Of a stretch of DNA of 64,000 nt, positions 1-8,744 are shown in pieces (within the stretch, counting starts at the first letter, position 1; every line of letters begins with the position of its first letter). Both the position numbers and the translations under genes were made by a program. Origin of the DNA: DATKMP01 sp963790045 (GTDB taxonomy: Bacteria > Bacteroidota > Ignavibacteria > UBA10030); assembly GCA_963790045.1 (NCBI GenBank), contig CAWBMS010000008.1, positions 124,001-188,000 on the forward strand. The letters are read 5' to 3'. The notes below the pieces were generated by a model that was not told the DNA's origin, ran no database searches, and saw only the letters and a program-made list of their open reading frames with translations.

Positions 1-47
1 GCTTCACGAATTTCGTTGACGTTTGCCGTATCGATAAAAAATTTCAT
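1..47 (-). CDS. Transaldolase, N-terminal fragment cut by the window edge
   Basis: Only the first 15 codons are present, read leftwards off the window. They give MKFFIDTANVNEIRE, the characteristic start of the small transaldolase/fructose-6-phosphate aldolase family, where the early Asp in FIDTA belongs to the first strand of the TIM barrel. An AAGG ribosome-binding site lies just before the ATG. It follows the RNase G gene by only 15 bases, so the two are probably co-transcribed. The family moves a dihydroxyacetone unit in the non-oxidative pentose phosphate pathway. The short length limits certainty. Confidence 0.7.
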   Translation of the reverse strand, partial: MKFFIDTANVNEIRE

Positions 48-62
48 AGGTACACCTTACAA

Positions 63-1697
63 CTATTTATATTGATCCGTAATATCTTTTTTCTGTCTAA
101 TAGAAATAAATTTAAATTCATCCGCCGCCAAGGTTGTTTCAGGAAGAAGTTTGAGTTTGACAAAAAACTTGAACTGTAATTTCGTCAACCGGCTGATAGT
201 ACCCTGTGAGAGGTATTCGGCAATCGCCGGATTCACTTGCAACTCCAGACGGAATTCCCTCTTCTCCGATTTAAAGCGTTTGATCCAGCGTTCGATCTGG
301 TTCACCGTCGATGCCTTGGATTGCACCAACCCGGTTCCTCCGCACGTCGGGCATGCTTCGGAAAAATTCATCATCACGCTCTGGCGAATACGTTGTCGTG
401 TAATTTGCACCAATCCGAATTCCGTCATCGGCAGCACGGTAATCTTTGCACGGTCGCGGCGCATTTCTTTTTTCATTTCATCATACACTTTTTTTCTATT
501 TTTTTCATCATCCAGATCGATGAAGTCAACGACAACCAAGCCGCCGATATCGCGCAGGCGCAGCTGCCGGCATATTTCGCGCGATGCTTCAAGGTTCGTG
601 CGTAGCGAATTTAATTCCTGCTCTCGCTTCGCCGCATAGCGGCCGCTGTTCACATCGATCACCGTCATCGCTTCCGTCTTTTCGATAAAGAGATAACCGC
701 CGCTCTTGAGCCAAAGTTTCTTGCTGAACAGCGCTTGAATATCTTTTTCAATTCCATATCTATCGAAGATCGGTTCACGGTCTTTATAATATTCTAATCG
801 GTTCAACAAATCCGGCGACATCCACTGAATGTACGCGCGAGTTTCTTTGAATAATTTTTTTTCATCCATCACCACATGTTCAACAGCATCCTGAAATAAA
901 TCGCGAATAACGCTGGAAGTGGTGTTCATATCTTTGTAAATCAAAGCCGGTGCTTGTTCATTCTTTACCGACTTTTCGATGCTCTGCCATGTCTTGATGA
1001 GTTCATCAAGGTCTTGCTTCAACAATTCATCGGATTTACCATCGGCAACGGTGCGAATGATAGCGCCGAATCCTTTGGGAAGCAATGAACGGACAACTTT
1101 TCGCAAGCGACGCTTCTCTTTAAAATTTGAAAGCTTTTTGGAAACGCCCACTTTTCCATCAAATGGAATCAATACTAAAAATCGACCGGGCAACGAAATT
1201 GCTGAACGAACACGAACGCCTTTTTTACCGACCGGCTCTTTCGTGATCTGAACAAGAATATCCTGCCCCTTTTGTAAATTTACTTCTTGCATCGTCGGCA
1301 CGCGGCGATGCTGATCCCTTCGGTAATCACGCGGTCCGTTGGTTTCGCCTTGAGGAGGTGCGCCATTGGTACCGCCTGCCGCTTCTGCTGCAGCAACGGG
1401 AGCTGCGTCATTTTTTTTCTCCCCATCTTCATCATCGTCGTCTTCTTCAAACAAGGCGTTGTAATCGTCCATCGATCCGACATCGGAGAAATGGAGAAAC
1501 GCATCCTGCGCCATGCCTACATCCACAAATGCCGCGCGGATGCCGGGCATCACTTTGGCAATGCGGCCAAGATACACGTCACCGACATTGCGTTCTTTTC
1601 CGGGAGTTTCTACAAAAAGTTCGGCGAGTTTGCCGTCTTCAAGAATGGCGATGCGATGTTCATTCGCCGTTGAATTGATAACAATTTCTTTTTTCAT
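63..1697 (-). CDS. rng: Ribonuclease E/G family endoribonuclease (RNase G)
   Basis: The 544-residue protein is a single-strand-specific endoribonuclease for rRNA maturation and mRNA decay. The S1 RNA-binding domain spans about residues 37-170 and carries a long acidic, Ala/Gly-rich insertion at about 80-135. The RNase H-like catalytic core has the two metal-binding aspartates in TVIDVNSG (D348) and VVVDFIDLDD (D391). The CPTCGG motif (C449, C452) is the zinc-link that joins dimers. There is no C-terminal degradosome scaffold, so it is RNase G-like rather than full RNase E. The start MKKEIVINST matches the family. The transaldolase gene follows directly downstream. Confidence 0.95.
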   Translation of the reverse strand: MKKEIVINSTANEHRIAILEDGKLAELFVETPGKERNVGDVYLGRIAKVMPGIRAAFVDVGMAQDAFLHFSDVGSMDDYNALFEEDDDDEDGEKKNDAAPVAAAEAAGGTNGAPPQGETNGPRDYRRDQHRRVPTMQEVNLQKGQDILVQITKEPVGKKGVRVRSAISLPGRFLVLIPFDGKVGVSKKLSNFKEKRRLRKVVRSLLPKGFGAIIRTVADGKSDELLKQDLDELIKTWQSIEKSVKNEQAPALIYKDMNTTSSVIRDLFQDAVEHVVMDEKKLFKETRAYIQWMSPDLLNRLEYYKDREPIFDRYGIEKDIQALFSKKLWLKSGGYLFIEKTEAMTVIDVNSGRYAAKREQELNSLRTNLEASREICRQLRLRDIGGLVVVDFIDLDDEKNRKKVYDEMKKEMRRDRAKITVLPMTEFGLVQITRQRIRQSVMMNFSEACPTCGGTGLVQSKASTVNQIERWIKRFKSEKREFRLELQVNPAIAEYLSQGTISRLTKLQFKFFVKLKLLPETTLAADEFKFISIRQKKDITDQYK

Positions 1698-2012
1698 CTG
1701 GAATCCTTATCCATAATACTGCTTGATAATACCAAAAAGCATCCGCAGTTTCGTAACGAGATGGAAAGATTCCGCCTGAAACCAGAAATTGATCGCAGCG
1801 AAAAAACATTCGTTCGTGTATCAATCCAAATCGATGGAAATGAGATGCGTGTGCGCATTGTGCGCAGAGTTCCCCTGTGACCACGAGGCCGATCAGCACT
1901 AACGATATGGTAAAAAGGAAACCCACTAATTACGTTCTCCGTTTATTGTCTCGCTTCTCGAGACAGCAGCCCACGGAGGGGGCTTTGAAATGCTACAGCA
2001 TACAAAAAAAAT
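1698..2012. other. Intergenic stretch without a recognised gene
   Basis: Between the start of rng and the end of the SRP RNA lies about 315 bases. A short open frame on the minus strand (about 1926-1660) runs into rng but has no recognisable motif, no convincing ribosome-binding site and odd composition, so it is not called. A T-rich run just beyond the SRP RNA 3' end (about 2004-2012 on the minus strand) may end that transcript. Confidence 0.5.
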
Positions 2013-2114
2013 GAGGTCAAGCTCCCCTGCGTCACACAAAACGAGTTGCTGACCGTTGCTTCCTTCCGGACCTCGCGGGGTTGGGCAATGCTTTGTTGCG
2101 CAGGACTTGACCCC
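2013..2114 (-). ncRNA. ffs: Signal recognition particle RNA (small bacterial 4.5S type)
   Basis: The minus strand contains the near-invariant SRP domain IV core, AGGTCCGGAAGGAAGCA, including the GGAA tetraloop and the internal loop bound by Ffh. The outer ends pair: GGGGTCAAG at the 5' end with CTTGACCTC at the 3' end, followed inward by TGCG with CGCA. The length of about 102 nt fits the short 4.5S form without an Alu domain. A run of eight T follows the 3' end. Together with Ffh it targets membrane proteins to the translocon. Confidence 0.93.
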
Positions 2115-2206
2115 AAACTCACTACTACATTCTCCAATAGTTTATATTCCATTCACTGGTGGTATCGTTGTTCCGATGATTCGGAATCTGTGAACCTCAC
2201 CAGTAG

Positions 2207-2279
2207 TGGAGCTGATCGGGATCGAACCGACAACCTCTTCGTTGCGAACGAAGCGCTCTCCCAACTGAGCTACAGCCCC
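2207..2279 (-). tRNA. tRNA-Ala (anticodon CGC)
   Basis: A full cloverleaf can be folded on the minus strand. The acceptor GGGGCTG pairs with CAGCTCC and contains the G3:U70 wobble pair that identifies alanine tRNAs. The anticodon stem CTTCG/CGAAG closes the loop TTCGCAA, giving anticodon CGC for GCG codons. The T arm has TTCGATC. The discriminator is A and CCA is not encoded. Confidence 0.95.
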
Positions 2280-2355
2280 ATGCTTAAAAATAAGATACTG
2301 AATAAGACCAAAAAAAACAACGTGCCGTACCGGATTTGTTTTCGTACTTAACAGC

Positions 2356-2733
2356 AACCTTCCGAAAGTCCCTTCGATTCGTTTTAACCTTTGGAAGGTT
2401 CCCCATCGCGGCTACTATTTATTTGGTGGGGCACGCATTTGGCTATGCCATCACGTTGTGACCTGCGTGTCATCATGCAGACATCCAAGAATGGATGTCC
2501 TACCAACGGTAATAGTGATAAAAACTCTCATGGTGGGACACACATTCTTGTGTGTCATAACCATTCCGCAGTGTCTCATGAAGACATTCAAGAATGCTTG
2601 CCTGCCGACAGGCAGGAATGTCCTACCCACCCACAGGGTTCCTGATTTAAATAATTCCTGTGTAATGCCATATCATATTATCTGGTGGGACACGCATTTG
2701 CCGAAGGCATCCCATTGGGACTTGCGTGTCACC
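2356..2733. repeat. REP-type palindrome cluster, family A (copy group 1)
   Basis: The stretch contains no gene. It starts with a hairpin whose arms are AACCTTCC and GGAAGGTT (2356-2400). From 2424 come several copies of a mosaic palindromic element. Its recurrent blocks are GGTGGGACACGCATTTG, then GGCTATGCCATCACG or CCGAAGGCATCCCA, then CCTGCGTGTC, then GACATCCAAGAATGGATGTC and CCTACC. The arms GACACGCA/TGCGTGTC and GACATCC/GGATGTC can form stems. Some copies carry an alternative GCCTGCCGACAGGC hairpin. The same elements recur at 8327, 9581 and 10383 beside a REP-associated transposase. Confidence 0.85.
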
Positions 2734-2771
2734 CGCCATCTTTTGGGCGGTTCTTCCAGCCGGGATCCTCA

Positions 2772-3635
2772 CTACTTCTTCGCTGCACGCAAACGCCATG
2801 TTGCCTGCATTTTTCCTTTCGAACTTAGATTTTGTAACTGTTCCGGCGAGCAGCTTTGCATTAAATGCGGCAGGGCGCTTAACCGTGCATGGTTCACTTC
2901 TGCTTCCTGCTCCAGAACGAACCCCATCCGTTCAAAGAATTGCTTTGCCTCTTCAAAGCTTTCGTATTTCTTTTCTTCAATCCGGTGCTGCTCGAAGAAT
3001 TGTTTCGTGCGTTCCCCGATTTGTAGCTGAAGTTTTTCCACATAATTCTTCAAATATACATCGGCAGTAATCCAGCAGCCGCCGCGTTCGTGCAGCACGC
3101 GCCGGATAATGCCGCAGAGTTTTTCTTTCTCTTCCGTGTCTAAATACATCAGCAGCCCTTCGTTGACAATAGCAATTTCTCCGGCGGGAAACCGGGAAAC
3201 AACGGCGCGGAATTGTTCTTCATCGAGCGCGTTGAGCGGCAGCAATTCCAGCGTTCCTTTCAGCGTCACCGGCTCGGCAAGTGCGGCGATCATCTTCTGT
3301 TTTGCCGCGATCACATCAGGCAAGTCGGTATCGATATAATAGAGATCATTGCGTTCGGATGTTTTCGATAAACCGCGGAACGAATATCCAGACGAAAGTT
3401 CTAAAATATTGTGCATGGGAAGGCGTGCCAGCAAAGCATCGATGCTCCAGTAGCGCTGTTCAAAATGCAGGACGCGCGCCCAGAAGGTCATATCTTGTTT
3501 CAGGGCGTCCGGCGTGGAAGATTGTGACGAGGCAAAAAGCTCTGCGGCGGTTCGGGCAAACGGAATATTCGTGTGCCCTTTCATCATCAGCAATGATTGT
3601 GCCGATGGACTGATGGCGGCATATTGTTGTGTCAT
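2772..3635 (-). CDS. SAM-dependent methyltransferase, leucine carboxyl methyltransferase (PPM1/Tcmp) family
   Basis: The 287-residue protein has the class I methyltransferase layout of the LCMT-like family. LELSSGYSFRG at about residue 78 is the glycine-poor SAM-binding loop seen in this family, YIDTDLPDV at about 99 carries the acidic residue that binds the SAM ribose, and IVNEGLLMYLD at about 156 is the family's characteristic strand. Bacterial members methylate carboxyl or hydroxyl groups of small molecules, and the substrate here cannot be told. No strong ribosome-binding site precedes the ATG at 3635. It lies between REP cluster 1 and the nurA-herA-druA operon on the same strand, so an accessory link to that operon is possible but not shown. 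Confidence 0.8.
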   Translation of the reverse strand: MTQQYAAISPSAQSLLMMKGHTNIPFARTAAELFASSQSSTPDALKQDMTFWARVLHFEQRYWSIDALLARLPMHNILELSSGYSFRGLSKTSERNDLYYIDTDLPDVIAAKQKMIAALAEPVTLKGTLELLPLNALDEEQFRAVVSRFPAGEIAIVNEGLLMYLDTEEKEKLCGIIRRVLHERGGCWITADVYLKNYVEKLQLQIGERTKQFFEQHRIEEKKYESFEEAKQFFERMGFVLEQEAEVNHARLSALPHLMQSCSPEQLQNLSSKGKMQATWRLRAAKK

Positions 3636-3650
3636 AGATAAACCAGCGTC

Positions 3651-3675
3651 ATTCCCACATGCTTTTAGTGGGAAT
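3651..3675. repeat. Short inverted repeat upstream of the methyltransferase
   Basis: The arms ATTCCCAC and GTGGGAAT are separated by nine bases. There is no T-run on either side, so it is not a standard terminator. It lies in the 135-base gap between druA and the methyltransferase gene and may be another small dispersed palindrome. Confidence 0.4.
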
Positions 3676-3770
3676 CCAGCCCTTAGCTTTTTTGAAGTGT
3701 AAATAACTCACAAGCATGCAAGATCGGGAGTGCGTTTATCTGCCTTTGGAGGAATTTCCTTCCAGCCAAA

Positions 3771-5000
3771 TTATATTGTAAATTGCTCGGGTGAAAATTC
3801 CAGAACTTTTGCAATGACTTCTTCCCTTTTTTTCCTTTTTTCAAGCCAACGTGTTTCCCAAAATTCTACCAGCTCTTTTTTTGAATAATTTGTAAATGAA
3901 GGTTGTTTCGTCTCACCATTCAGAAATCTTTTATATTCTTTTGCCAAGGGAACAAAATATATATTACGCTTAAAAGAATGTTTTAATAAAAAATCACTTT
4001 CGAAGCCCAATAAATCACCGGCGTTTCGAATGACACGCATTACCCAACTTGGACCATCGCCGAACCTATGCCCAACAAAAATTTTTTGGGACTTAAGGTA
4101 TTCAACCATTAATTGGATGGTCTCTTCACTCAGATGTAGGCTTCCATATCCCTTTGTTTGACCAATTGGTAGATAAAGTAATTCGTTGTTGAACTTGATC
4201 CTATTGTATTGTGAGCTATTACCATATAAGCTTGTTGTAAATATACCAACAAGCTTGTTTGCCTTTCTCTTTTCTTTTATTGTAATCTGATCTTTATATT
4301 TTTCACGATAAATTTCTCTTACCTCTTTCGAAGCAAGTATATAAGAAATAAGTTTTCCTCCCAACAAATAGTTGTATGGGGGTAGGGCGCCAATTATATA
4401 AGCATCTAAAGTATAGATTAAATTATTAGTGCGAGTTTTGATATCCCAGCCAATAAAATCATCTCTTTCGGGTATATGAATAATAGGGCTTCCCAAAGCG
4501 GCAATTCCAATAACAGGCCTGTTGGTTAACCCTTTATCGCGAATAATTAATTTTATTCTTCTACCAACATATTCACTATAAGGTGAACTCCAATAATACC
4601 GTAAAATTCGAAATAGGCGATGTTGCTTTTCTGTTTTACAAACCTCTATAATTGGTTCGATCTCTGAATTTAATACATCGACACCTTTTGCTAAATTTAA
4701 TCTTGCCAACTCAAGGTTATTGTCAATCCATTTTCTATTTTTAGCAATTATTTCGTCTCTTTTAAAAGACATTGAGGTTCTAATAGTTTCTTTATCATAA
4801 CTTTCTGGAGGCACTAAAATAGGGTAACCATTTTTTGTCGTTGGTAATTTAAATTCCCAATTTAATCTTTCTAAATCACGACGAATACTGTTTATAACTT
4901 TATCGCCAAGAGGAATAGATTTTACCGATTTAGCACATTCATCTTTTCGAGCATGCTCCTTAATGATACTATTTGATAATCGTAAAACAGCGATAGACAT
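3771..5000 (-). CDS. druA: Druantia-type DruA protein (DUF4338 family)
   Basis: The 409-residue product resembles the DUF4338/DruA family along most of its length. Recognisable blocks are NGYPILVPPESY (about 57-68), YYWSSPYSEYVGRRIKLII (about 135-153), GIAALGSPI (about 164), DFIGWD (about 181), DAYIIGALPPYNYLLGGK (about 198-215), FTTSLYGNSSQYNRIKF (about 253-269) and TKGYGSLHLS (about 283). DruA is a component of type I Druantia anti-phage systems and its biochemical role is not established. The gene starts 3 bases after herA ends and is the last of a three-gene minus-strand operon. No DruE helicase is nearby. The DNA is AT-rich compared with flanking genes, which suggests horizontal transfer. 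Confidence 0.85.
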   Translation of the reverse strand: MSIAVLRLSNSIIKEHARKDECAKSVKSIPLGDKVINSIRRDLERLNWEFKLPTTKNGYPILVPPESYDKETIRTSMSFKRDEIIAKNRKWIDNNLELARLNLAKGVDVLNSEIEPIIEVCKTEKQHRLFRILRYYWSSPYSEYVGRRIKLIIRDKGLTNRPVIGIAALGSPIIHIPERDDFIGWDIKTRTNNLIYTLDAYIIGALPPYNYLLGGKLISYILASKEVREIYREKYKDQITIKEKRKANKLVGIFTTSLYGNSSQYNRIKFNNELLYLPIGQTKGYGSLHLSEETIQLMVEYLKSQKIFVGHRFGDGPSWVMRVIRNAGDLLGFESDFLLKHSFKRNIYFVPLAKEYKRFLNGETKQPSFTNYSKKELVEFWETRWLEKRKKREEVIAKVLEFSPEQFTI

Positions 5001-5003
5001 AAT

Positions 5004-6743
5004 TTATTTAGAATATAGTTCTGGAAATTCAACTTCAGAAAAACGTGATGATTGATAAACATTGTTTTTTATCATTTTTTCAAACCATATAATTCTTAAT
5101 GGTATTACAAATGACTGTTTTGCAGAAACCATATACAGGTTTCCTGAAATTGATTCCGATTGAATGAATTTTGATATTACACCATCATAATTGATATTGC
5201 TTTCAATAAGAGCATGGATGTCTTTAGTATTACCCATGTGCATTACGAAAAAGTTTTCTGCTTGCGATCTAATTTCTTCGGAAATTGCCGAAGGCCTTTG
5301 TGTAATGGCAACTAAACCTAGTCCAAATTTCCTGCCCTCCTTCGCAATACGAACAAATGGATTTGAATTTGTTTTTACATATTCATCAGATAATACGTTT
5401 TGTGCTTCTTCAACAAATATTGTAGCCTTTATTACACCTGCTGGCTCTTCAATGGTCTCGGATGTTGTTTCCTGAATTTTTGTAAATTCAGCCTTATTAT
5501 TTTCAAATAGCTTTTTAACTAAAATTGTTGAAATCAAACTCGCTTCTATACTATCCTTCAACGATAGGTCAATTATAACCGTTTTATTAACTTTTAACTG
5601 TTTAGCAACTGTTTCTACTAATTTTGAGGAATTATCGTGGATACTTTTAAAACTTTTAATCTGTCGAATAACTGCACCAAGCATTGCTTTATTGGGAGTT
5701 GACACATCTAATTCATCACCTTCATTGGGGTCTTTTGCCTTTTTCTTTACTGTTTCAAAAAAGGAAGCGAATTTTGTATATGCGAAATGACGAACTTTTG
5801 AAGGATCGGTTTCATTGAATATCATATAAATAAATGTCTTTACATCTTCATTGTTTGGTAAGCTGTCAATATATTCTAAAAATGTTCTTCCAGCGTTAGT
5901 AATTCCAATAGAATTTTGAAGTATATCATTAACAGAAAAATCTTGTGAAAAATTGATTTTGACCTTTCCGCCAAATTCAAATCTCTCTTTATAGGTCGCT
6001 GGAATTGGTTTGTCTGAATATACAACAAGATTGTCTTTTATATTTGAATCATCAATATCACCAAAGCCATAAGTTTTTTGGACATTACTTTTAAGAAAAT
6101 ACTCTCCATTTAAATCGAATATAAGCTTACCTGTTGTTTTATCTTTAAATGAGTTATGAATAAGCACTTTCATCAGATTGGTTTTACCAAATCCAGACTG
6201 TGCAAAAACCATAGTCCGTTTTTCTTTTAATTTATCAATATCAAACAATATTTCATTAGTAGTCTGTGTATCACCGATACAAAGATACCCAATGGGAATT
6301 CCTTTTTCGTTGGTTGCATTTATTATATTAGTAATTTCTCTTGGTGTTAAATGCCTTGCATGGTACGAAACCGTTGGAAGTTTTCTAACCGCAGTAATAA
6401 AATCTTTGCCATCTGCCGTAAAAGTCCCAAGTATCTTTACATTATATGTATAACTGAACATCTTCTGTTTATCTCTCTCAGAAAGTTCTCGTTCAGCGAT
6501 GCGCGCATAATGTACAGCCACTAAAGTTTTATCTTGAGAACGAAAGATGGGATCTTCATCATAAACTTCAGCTTCAACTCTTGCAAGATACTTTCTACCA
6601 TCTTCATCTCTTGGTGTTAATACGATAAAATCTCCTGTTTGGGGGCTTGCTTTACTGTCTTCATAAGAAGAATAAATTAACAGTGCATCAGCGGTTGTCT
6701 TTTGTCCGTAAAGAACCCCAAAATCATGTCTTTCATTCGCCAT
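5004..6743 (-). CDS. herA: HerA-like hexameric DNA translocase ATPase
   Basis: The 579-residue protein is a HerA/FtsK-superfamily motor. An N-terminal HAS-barrel-like beta region (about 1-115) is followed by the ATPase. The Walker A motif is AQSGFGKTN (K187, T188). FDLNGEYF follows at about 209. The Walker B segment TIFVEEAQNVL has E445/E446, and AITQRPSAISEEIRSQ (about 479-494) is the sensor and arginine-finger region typical of HerA. HerA rings feed DNA to a partner nuclease, and the upstream neighbour two bases away encodes a NurA-like nuclease. The pair is known from archaeal end resection and from bacterial defence loci. Here it is joined to druA. Confidence 0.9.
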   Translation of the reverse strand: MANERHDFGVLYGQKTTADALLIYSSYEDSKASPQTGDFIVLTPRDEDGRKYLARVEAEVYDEDPIFRSQDKTLVAVHYARIAERELSERDKQKMFSYTYNVKILGTFTADGKDFITAVRKLPTVSYHARHLTPREITNIINATNEKGIPIGYLCIGDTQTTNEILFDIDKLKEKRTMVFAQSGFGKTNLMKVLIHNSFKDKTTGKLIFDLNGEYFLKSNVQKTYGFGDIDDSNIKDNLVVYSDKPIPATYKERFEFGGKVKINFSQDFSVNDILQNSIGITNAGRTFLEYIDSLPNNEDVKTFIYMIFNETDPSKVRHFAYTKFASFFETVKKKAKDPNEGDELDVSTPNKAMLGAVIRQIKSFKSIHDNSSKLVETVAKQLKVNKTVIIDLSLKDSIEASLISTILVKKLFENNKAEFTKIQETTSETIEEPAGVIKATIFVEEAQNVLSDEYVKTNSNPFVRIAKEGRKFGLGLVAITQRPSAISEEIRSQAENFFVMHMGNTKDIHALIESNINYDGVISKFIQSESISGNLYMVSAKQSFVIPLRIIWFEKMIKNNVYQSSRFSEVEFPELYSK

Positions 6744-6745
6744 TG

Positions 6746-8026
6746 TTAGAATCTTTCATGAATGTCTAAAAATAAATTTTCTATATCAACATTATCCATT
6801 CGTTGTTCTTTGTAAAGAGCATGTTTTACCCGTTTAATAACTTCATCTTTAAAATCTTTTTTTAGTGTGATAAAATTATGCGCTTCCACAAGAGGAAATG
6901 GATATCCCAGGATATAGTGTTCTTGCGTTAACCTCGTTAATTCATAAAAAACGTATTTAACTATCTCAACATTTTTCTGTTCATTATTGTTTTCAATTTC
7001 TGGGATAACATCAAAGATATTAAGATCTGCCACAACCCAATCATAGTTTTGTAGTTTTTCAACATAATCAAGGCGGGCAACGAAAAATATTCCGAACCCT
7101 CTTCCCCCGGTTAATCCCTTTTTACCATACATGCTTGTTGCAGTAACAATTTTTATTTTTCCTTCTTCCATATCTTTTTTCTGTTGTGCCTGAGGATACG
7201 CTGAGATCAAAATATCATCAGCAACTTCAAGCCAGCAGCACAGCTTTTGCCATTTTGGATTTTTGTTTTTAAAGGGATATTTTAATTTATAATCTTCTTG
7301 TAAATAACTATCAACCTTTTTAAATGTTGATGACAATTCAAATTTAATAGGCGAATTTTTTGTTATAGCGACTAAAAACACTCCTTTTTCTTTAGCATAC
7401 TTTCCAATTTTAATTAAATATTCTTGCTTAATGTTGTTTGACCGTAATGTCCCATCACGTAATATAAAATCTTCCCTTTGAATGATTGGTAAATTCAAGA
7501 TTTCATATACCATCGCCCATTCTAAGACCTCTTGACAAAAACTCAAAAGTTTTGAAAGAGAACTACAAATCAAGTCTCTATTAAAGCCAAACACATTAAC
7601 ACTGCCAAAATAATCGAGCATCCTTTTAACTGGTTCCATCTCGAGCAACTCATCATAAATAGCACCCCTATATTCATCATTTGTATCAAGTATGTTTTGT
7701 GGAGTATATGACTTTCCAAGAACGATAGGATCGTTTTCACTATTCAATCGAACTTGCTTGCCTTCAAAGTAACAAATATAGCCTGCTCTATATATACCGA
7801 TTGCCAATCCATTATAAAACTCCTGGCTATTATAACTACCATCGATTGCAAAAAACTTTGATTTAGATTTATCTATTTGATCGAAAGGTGTTATTTCAAA
7901 ATAATGCGGTGTCTCTGTTTCACTATCAATAGTAGTTACTGGTACCCTCGACGGTCTATTATTTCTTTCATTAATATGCCGAGAGACTATCTCGATCGCT
8001 TCGTCTGGTATTTCATTCATTGTCAT
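6746..8026 (-). CDS. nurA: NurA-domain nuclease
   Basis: The product (about 426 residues) has the NurA fold signature: FFAIDGSY near residue 58 with a metal-binding Asp, FILRDGTLR near 188 with a second Asp, and GYPFPLVEAHNFITL near 374 with the conserved Pro and His. NurA is a 5'-3' exonuclease and endonuclease that works inside the HerA ring. An upstream TTG would extend the frame, but the ATG at 8026 follows a GAAAG sequence and is preferred; another ATG lies two codons on. It is the first gene of the operon nurA-herA-druA, with gaps of 2 and 3 bases, so the three proteins are probably made together. Confidence 0.85.
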   Translation of the reverse strand: MTMNEIPDEAIEIVSRHINERNNRPSRVPVTTIDSETETPHYFEITPFDQIDKSKSKFFAIDGSYNSQEFYNGLAIGIYRAGYICYFEGKQVRLNSENDPIVLGKSYTPQNILDTNDEYRGAIYDELLEMEPVKRMLDYFGSVNVFGFNRDLICSSLSKLLSFCQEVLEWAMVYEILNLPIIQREDFILRDGTLRSNNIKQEYLIKIGKYAKEKGVFLVAITKNSPIKFELSSTFKKVDSYLQEDYKLKYPFKNKNPKWQKLCCWLEVADDILISAYPQAQQKKDMEEGKIKIVTATSMYGKKGLTGGRGFGIFFVARLDYVEKLQNYDWVVADLNIFDVIPEIENNNEQKNVEIVKYVFYELTRLTQEHYILGYPFPLVEAHNFITLKKDFKDEVIKRVKHALYKEQRMDNVDIENLFLDIHERF

Positions 8027-8326
8027 TTTTTCTTTCAATAAAAACAATTATTTATGACAAAATGCTTTTGCTTGTTTTATTTTTCCCGTGCACCGTTTGA
8101 AACGATACAACTCCGGCGGAGCACATCGTAAATCAAAAACACATCCGGCAACTCCAAAGAATGGAGCAACTTTGTCAAAGGTCGCTTGGTTCATGCAAAG
8201 AAAACTTTGACAAAATTTTCCGGGCAACTCCCACAAGAATATATGGAAATGGTATAGGAGAATTGCTCGGTGCAATGTAACATTTCTTCCGTCATTCTTC
8301 AAATCAAAATTACATTCTTCATACCG
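8027..8326. other. Upstream region of the nurA operon, no gene recognised
   Basis: About 300 bases hold the promoter side of the operon. An open frame on the minus strand reaches from the neighbouring REP cluster to 8048, but it starts inside the repeat and shows no known motif, so it is not called. The AT content falls to the level of the surrounding DNA here, marking an edge of the AT-rich operon. Confidence 0.4.
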
Positions 8327-8656
8327 GGTGGGACACACATTCTTGTGTGTCATAACCATTCCTGCATGTCACCATCAAGACATCCAAGAATGCTTGCCTG
8401 CCGACAGGCAGGAATGTCCTACCAATGGGATTCCTGATAAAAAACTTTGTGGTGGGACACGCATTTGCCGAAGGCATCCCATTGGGACCTGTGTGTCATA
8501 ACCATTCCTGTGTCACCTTGAAGACATTCAGGAATGAATGTCCTACCGATGGGATTCTTGATAAAAAACTTTGTGGTGGGATACGCATTTGCCGAAGGCA
8601 TCCCATTGGGACCTGCGTGTCATCTCATAAAGACATTCAGAAATGAATGTCCCACC
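8327..8656. repeat. REP-type palindrome cluster, family A (copy group 2)
   Basis: Three tandem copies of the family A element follow one another, each beginning GGTGGGA(C/T)AC and ending in a GAATGTCCTACC or GAATGTCCCACC block. The first has the short ACACACATTCTTGTGTGT stem and the GCCTGCCGACAGGC hairpin. The second and third have the CCGAAGGCATCCCATTGGG core. With copy group 1 they bracket the methyltransferase and the nurA-herA-druA operon. Confidence 0.85.
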
Positions 8657-8663
8657 CGCAACA

Positions 8664-8700
8664 CCCAAAAACACAAACGCCCCGCATCGTGCGGGGCGTG
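8664..8700 (-). terminator. Rho-independent terminator of the 8745-9477 gene
   Basis: On the minus strand the perfect stem ACGCCCCGC / GCGGGGCGT closes a loop of five bases and is followed by TTTGTGTTTTT. It lies 45 bases after the stop codon of the neighbouring minus-strand gene. Confidence 0.8.
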
Positions 8701-8744
8701 AGAGGAATCAGCCGTTTTAGTTCTGTGAATTAAAAATGCACCGG

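Noticed and set aside
1660..1926. An 88-codon minus-strand frame upstream of rng
   Set aside because: It overlaps the rng start, has no ribosome-binding site or family motif, and its residue mix is unlike the neighbouring proteins.
8048..8359. A 103-codon minus-strand frame upstream of nurA
   Set aside because: Its start lies inside a REP element and no motif is visible. Only the last 60 codons look protein-like, and they cannot be assigned.
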